From Macrobrachium rosenbergii (taxonomy: Eukaryota > Arthropoda > Malacostraca > Decapoda > Palaemonidae): DNA of 64,000 nt. The notes beneath the pieces are model-generated. The model was not told the DNA's origin and made no database searches. It saw only the letters and a program-made list of their open reading frames with translations. The position numbers and the translations under genes are program-made. Each line of letters starts with the position of its first letter. Position 1 is the first letter of the stretch. This document shows, one piece after another, positions 12,747 through 25,913 of the stretch. Where the stretch lies: positions 40,664,009-40,728,008 of the forward strand of contig NC_089767.1 of assembly GCF_040412425.1 (NCBI RefSeq). The letters run 5' to 3'.

Positions 12747-15700
12747 TATAGTATTATTTTGCATTAAAAGACACAACTGAGGAGAAATTCAGGACTAATC
12801 TGTCGTCTTCCCCGAAGAAATAAGCAGTGAAACACGACCCCACTTCCCCCTCCGAATTTTAAATCCCATTGTTATCAAACCTCACGATTTAGGAAATGTT
12901 TAGAGAAGGTGTTTGCGTATGCATTCCTTCCCTGTCTCTCGTCTATGTTAAGAGAGACTGAAAAATATACAAGCCAAGGGTGTCCCTACAGTGTGCCAAT
13001 CCCGGTACCATCTCTCCATTTAAATTGAGAGATGGTGATGTGCATTGCATACATTCAATAAGTAAAAAAGAGAGAGAGAGAGAGAGAGAGAGATCATCGA
13101 CCTCTTTCGAAGCGAACTAGACCCCAAAAGTAAACAAGGACACAGTGATCGCTAGTCCTAATTGTTCTCAATCTCTTAATGCCCGGTCGAAATCGGATTA
13201 CGGTGTCTTAAGACAGCGCAAAATCTCTCCTCTGCATGTCCGAAGGTCGTGCAGTCAATTTGGGGGGAAGCTTTCTTGACTGTTGTTTTATTACGGGTAT
13301 GTGTATACGAGAGCGTGTTTGTGTGTTTGTGTCTGGGATAAAACAAGGTTTCGAGCTTAGGGGTGGGTGTGTGTTTGTGCGCCAGCACTGGTCTATTAGT
13401 GCAAGATTAGCTTTTAGTGTGCGTACGCGTTCTGCAATTGTTTGATAAGGAAACGAAAGCATCGATTAGATAAATCAAATATTTATTTGAAATGTTTGGC
13501 AGTTCGTGAACATTTGCCTTTCAGAAATCTAAGAACAACGAACTCGAACAAATGAATGAATTCAGTATACTAATACTTAATTCCAAGCATGAATAAAGAA
13601 TTCAATTTTGAAAAAAGGTCACACAAAACATACCCTTTACCCTCTAGTGAAATTAAACCTTACTTGAGCGCGCGGGAACTTCGTATCAGTATTTTTTTTA
13701 ACGCATAAAAGAAGCAAGCGGTGTCCTTTAGGAAATCAGGTATACATGCTTCGCATTACAGCGAAGGATTTCCTTTCCTACTGCAGATGACTTCTACAGC
13801 TGTCGCGACTCTTGCAACGTGACTCATTGACAAGGTCACGGTTACGTGAAAGCCCGCCACGCTTTACAGGGAAGGACAGGCTATGAGAGGAACATAAACA
13901 TACAGAGAGAGAGAGAGAGAGAGAGAATGAGAGAGAAAGAGTATGTTTCAGTTAAATGCGTCTGTCATTCTAGGCCTATATTCCTCTTCAATATATATCT
14001 ACATACAAAAGAAACACGCCCCTTTCACAATCGTAATAAGAAGTAGCACGCTTTGGCAAAATTGGCCTGATAACTACTTGATAAAAATTTAAGGCATCAC
14101 AGCTGGAGCCGAGAGATATGAAGGCTTTTCTTACAACTGAAAGGTTTTTGCATTCTCAAGAATAATACAAAAGTGAGACGTGCATCAGAGTACTTTCCGT
14201 CCTCCTCCTGTAATCAAGAAGAGAGGAAATCATAATCTTCAAAAGAAATTTACTCGTTGCAGCATCTCCAAATATTTCCAGACGAAAGATGTTGACAGTG
14301 ATAGCACCTCACGCAAACATTCAGTGACTATACAGTCTGGGCTAAGAGGCCATGTCCTAGCTGAATGTGAGATGTTTATGTAAATTCGAAACACTCCATT
14401 GCCCCGTGACCCAAAGAGGTCGAACACGTAGATTAAGGAGAGCGTCGAGTACAGAATTTCAGTAAATGTTTCGAGTTCAGTGAAACAAAGGAGACTTCAT
14501 TTTAGGCCCATGCGTTATTTCTAATCCGTTTTTGCCTTTATATTTTATTTTATTCATTCAGTTTACTCTTACTCTTCAACTTCTCAACTTTCTTGATCCA
14601 TCATTCATTGAGTTCATACGTTTATGTCAGCAAACGGTGTTAAAGAAATAAACCTCACAACTAAATTCGTTACTACAAATATAAAAACAATCATGATTTG
14701 GCAAAGAGGGAGTTAATAACGAATAACGACAACAAAAGAAATCAAACTGCACATTAGAAACGTACTTTATTTACTGCAAAATACTCTAATACTTACGGCA
14801 AACATACAACAAATAGCTTACACGAGATACTGACTCGAGAGCTCGTACAGGGAACTCGACTCCATTCTCAAGTACAGAATATCCCTCTGACCGGTTTTTA
14901 ACCATACCCTTTAATTTTACACTGTTAAACTCGTTATAACATAGCAATACTTTAAAATATTTAAATATCTTATTTTTTTTAATAATATGATTGCGTGTGC
15001 CGTCTCTGCAACAGATTGACATACAAATGACAGGGCGCTATTTATACAACCACCTGCTTGAACAATCGCGTGGGATAATCTCAGAAGATGAATTATGATT
15101 TATAATGAAAGTGGTTTCTATAACAGTAGCTCAGAAACCGACGATAAATCGTACTTCGTCTTTTATACTAAATAATGCCGATGCTGTTTAGCTTATAGGT
15201 ACTGCATTGTGTATAAACTCAACTAAATGGTGTAGGTTCACTGCCAATCCAGCTAATACCACCTCTTCATGAACCGAAGAGTTAGGGGAATTTATTTCTG
15301 GTGATAGATATTCATTTCTCGCTATAATGTGGTTCGGATTCCACAATAAGCTGTAGGTCCCGTTGCTAAGTAACCAGTTGGTTCTTAGCCACGTAAAATA
15401 AGTCTAATCCTTCGGGCCAGCCCTAGGAGAGCTGTTAATCAGCTCAGTGGTCTGGCAAAACTAAGGTATACTTAACTTTTTTCTTCATGAACCGCCCTGG
15501 GGTGGACCCCCCCAAGGGAGAAACCCCTCCCATTTGCGAAATGGAATTTTAAACTGAATTATATAAGGTCACTGACTACAAATGACAGTGGATGACTGGG
15601 GCATGAGGTGCCGTTGGGAGTGTTGCCCATTCGGGTCCTACCCTAGGCCAGGGAAGAATGTCAATTAGTGCTTGCCTCTACTCTTTGGGAAACCTCTTAC

Positions 15701-15811
15701 ACAAGAACATAAACAAAAGACTAAATATCTTAAAGATAATGACTCCCCAAGAAATATTATTCCTAGATAACGACCCCCGAAAACCCCTGGGGGTCACTAT
15801 CTAGGAAAGAT

Positions 15812-15893
<82 letters not shown>

Positions 15894-18673
15894 TGTACAT
15901 ACATATGCACAAACAGTGGCGTAGGAGGTCAAATTATAACCCCATTTCAGACACATGCACACACACCTGAGTCGAGGACCAAACACGCATGGAAACTCAT
16001 TACGTGAGTAATTTCATGAAGTTGATGATCCAAGTGTTACCTACATATGGAGCTAACACCTGTGACTAAAATATGATTAGTCACTGCGTGATGCTGGTTA
16101 CTGCTGATAAGGGTTTCATAAAAGCGAATGGTGGAAACAGTCAATTTCCCCTCGTGCGTTTTGATGATCCTTCTCTGTAACAAAATGGATCAGTATATTT
16201 GCTTCTATAAAAACGATGGTCTCACCACCGGAACGTATTTAAGTCTAAACCCTCGGGAGGGTGACACAAGGACTGGAATCGTCTGATCGAGGTAGTCTAT
16301 AGCTCTAGGCCTACGGCTGACAGATGTAACTGATAAATTTGGATGTTGCAAGAGAATGGAGAGAGAGACGTGGTGACTGCTGGTTAGAATAAAAGCAAAA
16401 AAGCTTAAACATTAAGCGATATCTCATATGACCGAGGAGTTAATAGAATTCCGTTTTGTAAATCGAGAGAAACGGGCAACTGGTTGCGACCCAAGTGACC
16501 TAGAAATCTGACCCAAATGTATATCGTTGGATATCAGTGATTTATTCGAAAGATAACTTACTCTATATTTTGAATGGAGATCCAAAACATAGCCGTAATT
16601 CAAGAGCAGATGTGCTCTGACGCAAAGAATATTCTCCGGCCATGTGGCTACACCACCTGAGCAGGAAATGTCTCCGGGTTAATATACGTGTTTGAAGAGA
16701 GTATCCCTTTGTGATGTTGTCAAAACAGGATGTTGTAGCGTACGTGTGGAAACTGGCATTGTGCTCCACCTATATTGTCTCGGCACCTTATCGTCGCTGT
16801 CGTCATCACCGGGTTGACTCTCTTGCTAACATTGTTACCTTGTTAACATTAATGCTATGTATATACGAACGTCGACCGGATCCACTTTCTGCGAGATTAT
16901 TTATATACTGAATTATCTTGACGCTACGTTGAAATTTTTCCTCTTCGAGAGAGTAACTGGAGAATATGTTGAACGTCCGCTTTTCAGCAAGTCCTTTTTT
17001 GGAACCAGTTTGTTCCTCTCATGCCCTATAGCTGTGACCAGTAGCAATTGCCTAATTATTAGGCGTATAATTCATTGCCTAGCTCAACAGAGGCCCAAAG
17101 GGTAAATATATATTTAAAAAAAACGTATAAGTGTAGCTTCAAATTCAAAAAATAGAACAACAGTTCCTCTTTCCAGAAAATGTATGGTTATGTATCCGCC
17201 TCTGCATGTTTATGGAAATGAATATCACGGTAGCCTACATGCACGAATGTCCGGTAGTGGGCGGACTCTGTTCGCATTTGAGACCTAGCCATGACGGCTG
17301 GCCATGAGAGGCAAACGAAGGTACAGTCTGTGAAACCTGCTGTAAAAGTACGGCTGAGCTTTTGAAAATTGGTTTATTTATCTTGTTTGCAAAGCTTCAG
17401 ATTCCAAGTGGTTCATTAAGACATATTTAAACGACTCGCCAGTCACTAACTCAGTTTCAAGTGTACATACAAACTTACGACCAAGAGTGAACGAGATAAT
17501 TTATGCATTTAGCACAGAAACAGAAAAAAACAGATGAGGATTTATACGTTATTTATGCGTTCATATACACAAGTTGAAGCACAAAAACATTGAAACACAT
17601 CCAAATGGCGTACTAGCTGCTCGGCGTCACTCTAAAATTAACAACACAATAAGAGAACAATAAGACCGGACGTATAGAAAGCCGTGACTTCTAATAATCG
17701 ACTTTGAAGACGACATTACCATTCAAATGCTATGACGCAACATCTTATTATCGGCTGAATACCCGATTGTTTCCTCCACGCCAAAGGAAATAGTTCTTCT
17801 TACTAATGACTGTGGATCCTGTGTTACTTTTACTTACAATCAGGAGTTGAGTCGTTGCGAAATAGCTTAAACAAACATATATATTTTATATATATTTAGC
17901 AATCTGACCAGGTGTTCAGCAAATTTATTTTACGAATTCACTCCTTATCCACGGTAGTTTGGTTTGGATTAAGCCGACCTCTCTCGAGCACTAGACCTAC
18001 AGTAGGCCTACCCTCTTTTAACAAACATAGCTGATAGGTATTATTCTAATGGTATAATCCTCCAACAGCATGTTATAAGTCACATAAAATATCGTCAAAA
18101 TCTAGATTAAATCAGAAAGAGGTAAAAATCAACAGCAGCCGGAAAAGAGGTGAGTCATGCCTGAATGTTTCCCGGGACGGATATGACGGCGAACGAACTT
18201 TATTGAACAAGACGCAAAAGCCTAACAAGATTGTGGTCATTGGTGGCACAAAAGAGGAAAACCAAAGTATTTCCTAAAGCTGGGGGCAAAGGCCAATTTC
18301 CTTGATAACGTGAGTGCCATAAAATGCGATACGACTCTGTCAGCCAGTCTGATAACAGCAGTGAAAATGAGTGGGGGTAAATTAACAGTAAGGCTGTAGG
18401 CTACAAATGTGGATTCCGGAAGCGAGTAGAATTTCATCAAAATACAACGTTGATGAAAGGATGACCACCAAAAGTATATACTTCGAGGTTTGATGCTGGG
18501 CACACGCATGTTATATATGTATATGTGTGGGTGTACGCGCACGCAAACTCATAAACATATACTACACATATGTGGGCCCTAATATATTCAGTTATCATCA
18601 TGGTAACAGAGTCTAAAACCAACATCCGTCAGTACCATCATGTAGTACATGCAAATGATTCACCTGTGAAATG

Positions 18674-18738
<65 letters not shown>

Positions 18739-20210
18739 CAAATAAATAAATAAATAAATAATAGGAAGACCTACAAGTGAAATATAAACAAGTAAAAAAA
18801 ATATGCAAATGATTGTTTTATGAATTGTGTCGTCATTTCCTGTCCCGTATGGCGTGAACCCTACATTTATATACAAAACCTCACCTTCTATAGTCCATCG
18901 TCCTTTGAGTGAAGCCAAGGGAAGTCTCCTTTGAGTCCAACTCAAAGGAAGTCTCCTTTGAGTCCAGGTCAAGGGAAGTCCGAGGTGCGCGTGGATTTTT
19001 TACGTAGAAGAAGAAATCGCTCGTGGAAGAGACTTTTTTTCGGAAGAATTCAGCCACCTCCCACATTATAATTTATATTTTTCCTGGGTAAAACACATCA
19101 AAACAAAAAGTTTTTCTCAATATATAACCTGCGCAGATGCTTAATAAAAAAAATTAATTAAATTATGACTTACAAGGTAAGACAATCCGGCCCCCACCCT
19201 CCATGAGCTAATACGGCAAAATTGTAACCAGTAAACATCCTTAGGTTACGTTAGTTTGGTATTTTGGGTTCTTTACGTGCCCTGTCATTTCCTAGCCATT
19301 TTTGAATGAAAAACCCAAAATGGTTTTTCGTGCAAAAATGGCTGACTGGAGTCTTCCGAAAAATTACAGAGACTTTTGCCCTAACAGTACCTTTAAAAGC
19401 GAGTATGTCTGCGCTGTTTCTGGTAACTAAATAGTCCCATGTCCAGTCTGGAGACAGTTAAGTAATTGTTTAGCCACTGAGCTTGGAAATTTCGAATTTC
19501 TGTGCCGATTTATCTTATCTCTAAAGGTGTTAAGTGACCTAGAGTTTTCCTCATTTTGCTTTCATACAAGTTTTACAATCTGTCACGCAATTAGACGTAC
19601 TGACAACGACAAACTGATCCGGTTGACGTAAGGCATTCCATGCAATTATAGTCTCAGTTTTGACAATAATGTTTTTAGTGGAAACGAGGTTTTAGCAATT
19701 ACGTATTTACATGTAAGTGTGATTGTTTGAGACTTAATACACATGTCTCTGCGTTTCCTTCCTGAACAAGGTTATGTGATAGGTCTACTTACTGCTACTT
19801 GTAGTAGATAGTATAAAGGCAGGATATTTTAACACAGTACGCTCTTCTATCTTAGAAAAATATATTATTGTTCCTAAAAAGATAATTTTATTAGAAAAAA
19901 ATATCTAATGCGAATAAAAATTGAAAGTTAAACCGGAACCATCAGTATATGTCGCAGTTCTGACAATCTACTTTCTCTTCCATATACTGTCCCCTCAACG
20001 GGGAAAATTTGTTGATACATTCACTTTCGTTTGAAAACATGAAGCAAAATGATTGTAATTTTACTTATGACAATGAAAATTTTGATTCTGTAAGCCTGAT
20101 TTCCTTACAATTTTAGAATTCACTGATCAGGTCACTTTTATATAAGTGGGCAGATCGAAATTAGTTCCGTTTTAATTGCATTGTTACAATTCGAGACAGA
20201 CTGACAAGCC

Positions 20211-20277
<67 letters not shown>

Positions 20278-23200
20278 GTCTACCTGTTGATAGAAGCACA
20301 ACAAGGCATGAAACATGAACTGTTTACTTATCACCGATGGAGGCATCAGAGGGTTTTCTATAGCAGGCGGAAAAACGTGCCGCCAAAATGTTCCATCCGG
20401 ACAGTTAGTGCCAGACATTTATATTGTAGAATAAAAACAATAGCAGGTGTACAAAGAGAATAAAGCCACGTTCCCATTATGTGAGGAGGAAATACACAAA
20501 CACACTCGCATGGACACGCACGCGCGCGGAATGGCAATTATTATTGTCCTCTAGTCTCACCAATGAAAGTCGTTTTAAATTACACACTCTTCTTCTTTTG
20601 AGATTTTGTTGTTTATGTAAATGAAGAATACATACGTACGTATGTATAATCTTGACACTGCAAGCAATTGTTTGCGGGTGCTTAAGGCATCCTGTTCGAA
20701 TCCTTCAACTTCACCTAAGATATTGAACCTCAGTGAGCCTATTGATCATTAAATTTTATCCTTCAAACAATGAAATCCTACACTCAATGGTAGGATTGTG
20801 TTTTGCACCCACTTCAGACTTCAAGACCCAGAATCGATCCCACATGGGAAAATATGTTTGAACCCCACCTATCCTGAAAAACACATTGGGATCTTGATTA
20901 TCTATGCTGGTGAGTGAGTTTCCGGTGGTTAGTCGACTAAATATGGGTTTCTGCCAGGACCAGGATTCGAACTTAGGCCTAATCAATTATAATTTCCTTT
21001 GGATGCAAGTTATTCCCAAGTTTAGCGAACTCGAAATTAGGAGATATGTGCAGCTTAATTTAATATGAGGGTGTGAACAAAATCACACGCATATGAGTGA
21101 CAAAATCCATACTTACATTGCGTGTGAGCACATATCTTTTTACCTTAGAGCCGATGCCTTATCTTCGAAGTGACAACTGGATCAAAAAATGGTATTTCCT
21201 GCTGGCACATAAGAGCCGGGTGATTGTTACTTGTTATCAAGTATGAATCGCCGATAACAAATCGGAATCGTTAAAAAGTTCGCGAGTGGATGTGGGGGGG
21301 TGGGGAGACAGATAAAATGGTGTATGGGGGGAAGAAGGCGAATGTTGAGTCTAAAAGAAGTTCATTAACTAAGGTTAGCATACTGTTGCTACACGACGCA
21401 AATCGCTCCTCTCTCTCTCTAGACTCTAGAGGAAGGCTGGTATGACATCTTTACCGGATATGTTTCATGAGGTGCGTTTGTCCGTCTGTTAATTGTATGA
21501 GTCACTCCTGTCTGGCGCCTCATAGACATCTGATGATCGCAGGAGTTTAAAAGGTTCTTTTTTTATGCTACGACAAAATGTATGAGAATGGAGTTGTCAA
21601 ACTACATTAGGTCATTTTTTTTTTAATTTACGATAGTCCATGCATGCGTAACTATGTGCTTGGTTATTCACGCTTTAGAAAACGGAAACTGTGGGAATGT
21701 TTAAACCTTATATGAATGTCCCGGGAAAGAAAATGTTAACTTTCCAGCAAGTGTGAATCAATTTTAAAGCTCTTTGAATATTTATGATTTTAAATGGTGT
21801 TACTTCACCCTCTGAAATGGACGTCTAATGTCATTTTACGATCGCCACAAAATGACAAAAGGAGAATGCATTATTCATCTGCCCCTTGTTCTTGCAAAGT
21901 TATCCTAGGTTAACTAAGTCTACGGAACGCGTGAAAAGATTTAATGTAACATTATCATTATTACAGGCGTGGTTGGAAGTGTTACTTCGCAGTCAATCAA
22001 TCTACAGCAACACCTGGAACACTTAACGACAATCCGGAACCCTTCAGCTTCTAGCAACACCGCCTGGTACGAGGCAAGAGATTACGTCTCCCAACAATTC
22101 TTTTCTTACAACCTCACCACCAAGTTCCACACCTTCAACACCTCCGTTAACGTAAACAATGTGGACACCACGGTAAGTTTCTATGAGTTTCTGTCATTTT
22201 TTAAACTGTGATTAAGAAGACAAATCGAACACTCACCTCAGGCGATTGTGACTGCTGCCAAGATAGAAGACCACTGATAAAACTTACACTACAACTTTTT
22301 TGAACTGCCCTCTCTGAAGTCTCAACAACAGCAATAACTCACGCACTTCCTCCTCCTACCTCTTGCTCCTCCTTCTACTACTGCTTCTTCTTCTTCCTCC
22401 AACCACCTTAACTAAGAGCAAGATTTGTATATACGCCTTAAGTTTTTATGACTCGCCTCTTTGGTTCCCAAGTTTTAACGGTTTTGCTCACGAGGAGGTA
22501 AATCCATTTTGCAATAAGCTGTTTTATAATAGTATTATATCTTCAGATTCCGAGTAATCTAACAATTGAGACTTGTTACATTATATATTAATCTAAATAT
22601 GTTACTTTAAGAAATGATTTAGTCTTTCAGTTCCACCATGGAATTGTGACGAAATCATAGAAATGATGTTACAGTGATCACCAGAAACTAACAATACTTC
22701 CCGGGATTCTTCAGTTTACAGGGACGAACGTCATTGGCATAGCGGAGGGCCCTGCAGACGGGCCTGTCATTCTCGTAGGGGCCGATTTCGACACTACCGT
22801 CTCGCAGAAATCTCCGCTCGAGGACAACGGCGCTGGTATAGCCGCGCTGTTGGAGATCGCGAGGCTCTACATGGAACAGTACCACTCTGACGAGCTGCAC
22901 AACGTCACTGGAACAGTTCTTTTTGTTGCCTTTGATATTAATACGATAGAATATGTAAGTCAGTCTTATGATCGTGAAGCCTTAAATTAAGTAATGGAAT
23001 TGAATAGAACCATGAGAATTTTTTCGGGGGGAGAGGTAAAGAGGGTATCAGTCTGGAAACTGGAAGGAACGGAGGAGAGAAAGTAGAAGTGTAGACCCAT
23101 TCTTACTTTGCGATCACCTAGGGATCCCAAGGAGAATGATAGCCATTAGCAGCTTATCCTTACAGTTCTTTTGTTGTTGAAAAATATATATACCTAATCA

Positions 23201-25606
23201 TAACATTCTTACGGCTCCTTATCGTTGCAAGAGTAAGCCAGCCACGAGCTTGCCCGGCCTCTTGCTTCTAAAGCAGCCTTGTAAATACGAACCCCCTGAC
23301 ATGACATCTTTTGATTTCACCTCCAGGAGGGTAAAACCTCAGGTAAGCCGGGATCGTACAATTTCCTGCACCAGTGGTTGTGGTCATACCTCGGGCAGTC
23401 TTCTGAAAGGTTCTACGGCGCAATCATCTTGGACTCCATCAGCAAATACAATATGGAGGAAAGATCTCAAGTGCTTCCAAATGACTTTCAAGAGGTGAGA
23501 TGAGTTTTTTTTTTATTATTCTATTTGTTATATTTGCTTCCATCCTCTTATAACCAGAGTTTTGTTACACTGAAAATATCCATTTGTAAAACAAGTGAAA
23601 CGTCATTTATTTATAAATACAGTCTACTTGCCATGTGTGTTTTCTTATTATAGAGTTATATTGTGTGTAAAAGGAGAAGTTCCATCTCTCCCAAAGTGCA
23701 CGTTTGTGCATAACTGAATTGAATATATAGACGCAAGTTTTGTTTATTGATATCTTATGGCTGTAAAAAGATGAACAAGTATTGTAAGACATTTCCAATG
23801 TTTGTCAGTAATATAATAAAGAATTTTCATTGGGAATCAGAAGTTTGTGTCCTCTCCTTCTCACAGGTTTTCCCAGAGGCGTATGGAGACATCGTTAATC
23901 GTACCAACAAGGGAGACTTCTTAGCCCTCTTCACTCGGCACTCCGAGGGCAGCAGACGGCTTACGGAGGCTCTGTACGACAGTTATGAGAAGGTAGATTG
24001 ATTCATTGTTATAATTGAGGAGTCACTCTAGGAAAAATATTTTATATTCTCCTTATTGTTGTTCTTCTCTGAGTAACTTGGTTTCATTCTGGTCTGTCCT
24101 TTTCACCGACATCTTCAATTTTAAATAGTCTACGTATGTCTCCCTTCATTGTAATGGTAAATTTAAGAGCATAATTAATATAAACGTCTGCCTAACCTTA
24201 AATGCCTAAAAATATACATTTCTGCCAAAACTTAAATGCATCACTAAGTAATATGACCTATTTTTTTGGTTGTGTCGAAATGTGTATAAATACACGTTAA
24301 TTAAATGTCTCCATAATGGTTTCCACAAATGAATAAACGTTAGGTTAATGGTATATTTATGTGTGGTATGATGGCCCAACGTTACAATAAAAGAAAAAAT
24401 CTCTGGGCAAAGGTAACTCAAAACTCCGGCTGTCATTCGTGGTTATATTATAAATGGATTATGAATGGACATGTTTGTTGTGTTGTTACAAAATTACGTG
24501 CCCCTTTTCAGGATCGAAAAGCCATGATGTTCCGCCTTCTGGATCTGACGCTGAGAGACGGCTCCCGAATTGGGGAAACATTCCATATGTTTGACCACCA
24601 GTCCCAGTTCCACTTCTGGACCTTCCAGCCTGCAGATAAGCCTGTGCCCTTGCCAGCCATCCTTCTGACTGATACAGGTACAGAGAGCAGTTCAGTTTGA
24701 CGATAGTTAGTGTCTATTCAGAATGAAAAACTTGATAGGAGGGAGGGGGTTGAATGTTACTTCCTTGACACATGTAGGCCTAACGATTTTTCCTCTGTGT
24801 CTTGCATTTCCGGTGGCCTCAACAATTTAGGAAAACAGCCCTTGATAGCCATTGCTATCGTCATTCAAACTCAGTGGTTTGAATATTGATTTGAAATACC
24901 GGCTTGCTTTAACAGACCTTGCAATTTCAGATGTGCACCGGAAGTCAGCTAACACCTGTTCAAGCCCATGTACTGCGGAAGAATTTCTGACGCGCCCTAC
25001 GAGAGCATTCATTGAGAAAACTGTCGAGTCTCTTGTCCAGACTCTGGTCTCTCTGCTCGTAGAACGTGAGTATGATGACGATGCTAGTGTCAGGTCTCTG
25101 AGGTCATGGAATTATTGCAATATTTGCTGTTTTACTGGTTTTGATAGAAAAGCCAGGAATCTAGAACCTCTGATACGGAAGTGTCAATTTGTTTTGTCAA
25201 AAATTTCAATAATTCCATAAGAGAAGTGATGCTAAGTTATGTTCATACATAAACATCATGATGAAAATTAATTTTATGAAATAGAATAGTGTTCATTTTA
25301 CTTATCTCTCACAGAGAACGATGTATTTCCAAACAACTTTCTTTTAAGGGAATCAATTTATGTTGTGATTAACAGGACTGATCTTCTCAACTTAATCCTT
25401 ATTCGTGGTCGCTGCTTTTAATTACCCTTTTCCGTGTTTCTGTCCCGTGTCCCCACTTCGTCCATTCATTTGTCTCTCATCAAGACGACCAGTATACAGG
25501 TTAACTTGTCATTTCAGGCCCCGAGGTCACAAATTCTGGCATCGGCCTAGTACCTTCTATTTACATCATGGTGCTCGCTGTCTGCCTGGGGAAACTCCTG
25601 CATTAG
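6135..25606 (+). CDS. Secreted, probably GPI-anchored M28-like pseudopeptidase (paralogue A), eight exons
   Basis: Exons: 6135-6180, 21967-22172, 22715-22954, 23327-23494, 23867-23992, 24512-24677, 24931-25065 and 25518-25606. All have GT-AG borders and joined phases, and give 391 aa. Residues 1-23 are a signal peptide ([16 protein letters not shown] and on). The core resembles M28 zinc aminopeptidases: VLVGADFDT corresponds to the usual G-A-H-x-D block, LEDNGAG to the D-D-N block, [10 protein letters not shown] to the F-x-A-x-D-x-E-E block, ILDS to the third metal-binding Asp, and FDHQSQF to the last metal-binding His. Against the M28 ligand set, His is replaced by Asp108 and the Glu-Glu pair by Asn160-Thr161, while Asp121, Asp200 and His291 are kept. 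Loss of the general-base Glu predicts no peptidase activity. A CxxxC pair (328, 332) lies near the end. The last 20 or so residues ([17 protein letters not shown]) form a hydrophobic tail after a small-residue NSG, which suits a GPI signal. Several N-x-S/T sites fit an extracellular protein. A binding or regulatory role is inference. At 22.7 kb the acceptor at 22714 is preferred over 22721, because only the first keeps the frame. Confidence 0.85.
6623..6664. repeat. (TA)n microsatellite
   Basis: This is a TA dinucleotide array of about 40 bp within the first intron of the plus-strand M28-like gene. Confidence 0.95.
9700..9783. repeat. 21-bp minisatellite, four copies
   Basis: Four tandem copies of a 21-bp unit begin aatgtctacatgatgcc. 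The first three are identical and the last has two changes (tatatgatgcaa). The array is intronic. Near identity suggests recent expansion. Confidence 0.95.
11865..11954. repeat. 45-bp direct duplication
   Basis: Two adjacent copies of a 45-bp unit (gccartgaatgaata...) differ at only a few positions. The duplication is intronic. Confidence 0.85.
12668..12740. repeat. (GA)n microsatellite
   Basis: This is an uninterrupted GA array of about 73 bp. Shorter GA arrays follow at 13070-13093 and 13903-13926. Confidence 0.97.
15215..15480. repeat. SINE-like dispersed repeat
   Basis: This block is less AT-rich than its surroundings and contains the segments catttctcgctataatgtgg, gttgctaagtaaccagttgg and aatcagctcagtggtctggc. 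From memory it closely resembles a short interspersed repeat seen many times in decapod genomes, with the same order of segments. The ends were not defined and no target-site duplication was confirmed. It is the main sequence clue to the host group. Confidence 0.5.
15761..15806. repeat. Near-perfect inverted repeat (hairpin) next to (TA)n
   Basis: The arms 15761-15778 (tcctagataacgaccccc) and 15789-15806 (gggggtcactatctagga) pair over about 17 of 18 bases around a 10-nt loop. The (TA)n array begins seven bases later. This could be the end of a transposable element or a cruciform-forming site. Confidence 0.8.
15814..15892. repeat. (TA)n microsatellite
   Basis: This is a TA array of about 79 bp directly after the hairpin at 15761-15806. 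Confidence 0.97.
18670..18737. repeat. (TAA)n microsatellite with a short (AAAT)n tail
   Basis: An AAT trinucleotide array runs for about 68 bp and passes into several AAAT units up to about 18762. Confidence 0.96.
18898..18981. repeat. Short tandem and inverted repeat, about 24-bp unit
   Basis: About three copies of a unit containing gaagtctcctttgagtc are present. Because ctcaaagga also occurs, the copies can fold back on each other. The repeat yields a spurious repetitive minus-strand open frame. Confidence 0.75.
20215..20275. repeat. (GA)n microsatellite
   Basis: This is a GA array of about 60 bp in the first intron of the plus-strand M28-like gene. Confidence 0.97.
20640..20985 (-). repeat. 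Possible tRNA-derived SINE
   Basis: On the minus strand the segment aagttcgaatcctggtcc (about 20943-20960) resembles a Pol III B box with its flanks. A second B-box-like gttcgaatcc lies on the plus strand at about 20693. No matching A box or cloverleaf was found, so this is only a candidate repeat and not a tRNA gene. Confidence 0.25.
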
Positions 25607-25867
25607 AAGCCACGGAACATCGGAAAAGTCCAAATGCGACATTTCTCGCCAGAATTACCATCCTAAAAATATATTCCTGGTGTCTCAGATACTTTTAATT
25701 ATAGTTTTTTATCATAGTTTGAGATCGATATTACTGTAGTAATCAGAACATGCATTCATGAAACAAATGAAACATGGTTACGTGTAAAAAAAAACTGAAT
25801 ATAATATGCATATTTATCAAGGAATAATCATTTCTGGGTGGCACGTGAAATCCAGCATGCCTGTGAG

Positions 25868-25913
<46 letters not shown>

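Larger units (their letters stand above)
6182..21966. other. First intron (15.8 kb) of the plus-strand M28-like gene
   Basis: This large intron contains microsatellites, a 21-bp minisatellite, SINE-like repeats and a long (TA)n run, each listed separately. The stretch 7340-8450 is less AT-rich and has several overlapping medium-length open frames on the minus strand. These are not in one frame and match nothing I recognise, so it may be a decayed repeat. No other exon could be supported. Confidence 0.6.

Noticed and set aside
15801..15986. Tyr-Ile repeat frames (also at 6576-6829, 29189-29458 and 41131-41370)
   Set aside because: They are translations of (TA)n arrays.
20685..20960. B-box-like sequences as tRNA genes
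   Set aside because: No A box at the right distance and no cloverleaf could be folded.
22722..22730. Alternative acceptor at 22721 for exon 3 of the plus-strand M28-like gene
   Set aside because: It puts a TAG in frame. The acceptor at 22714 keeps the frame and matches the paralogue.
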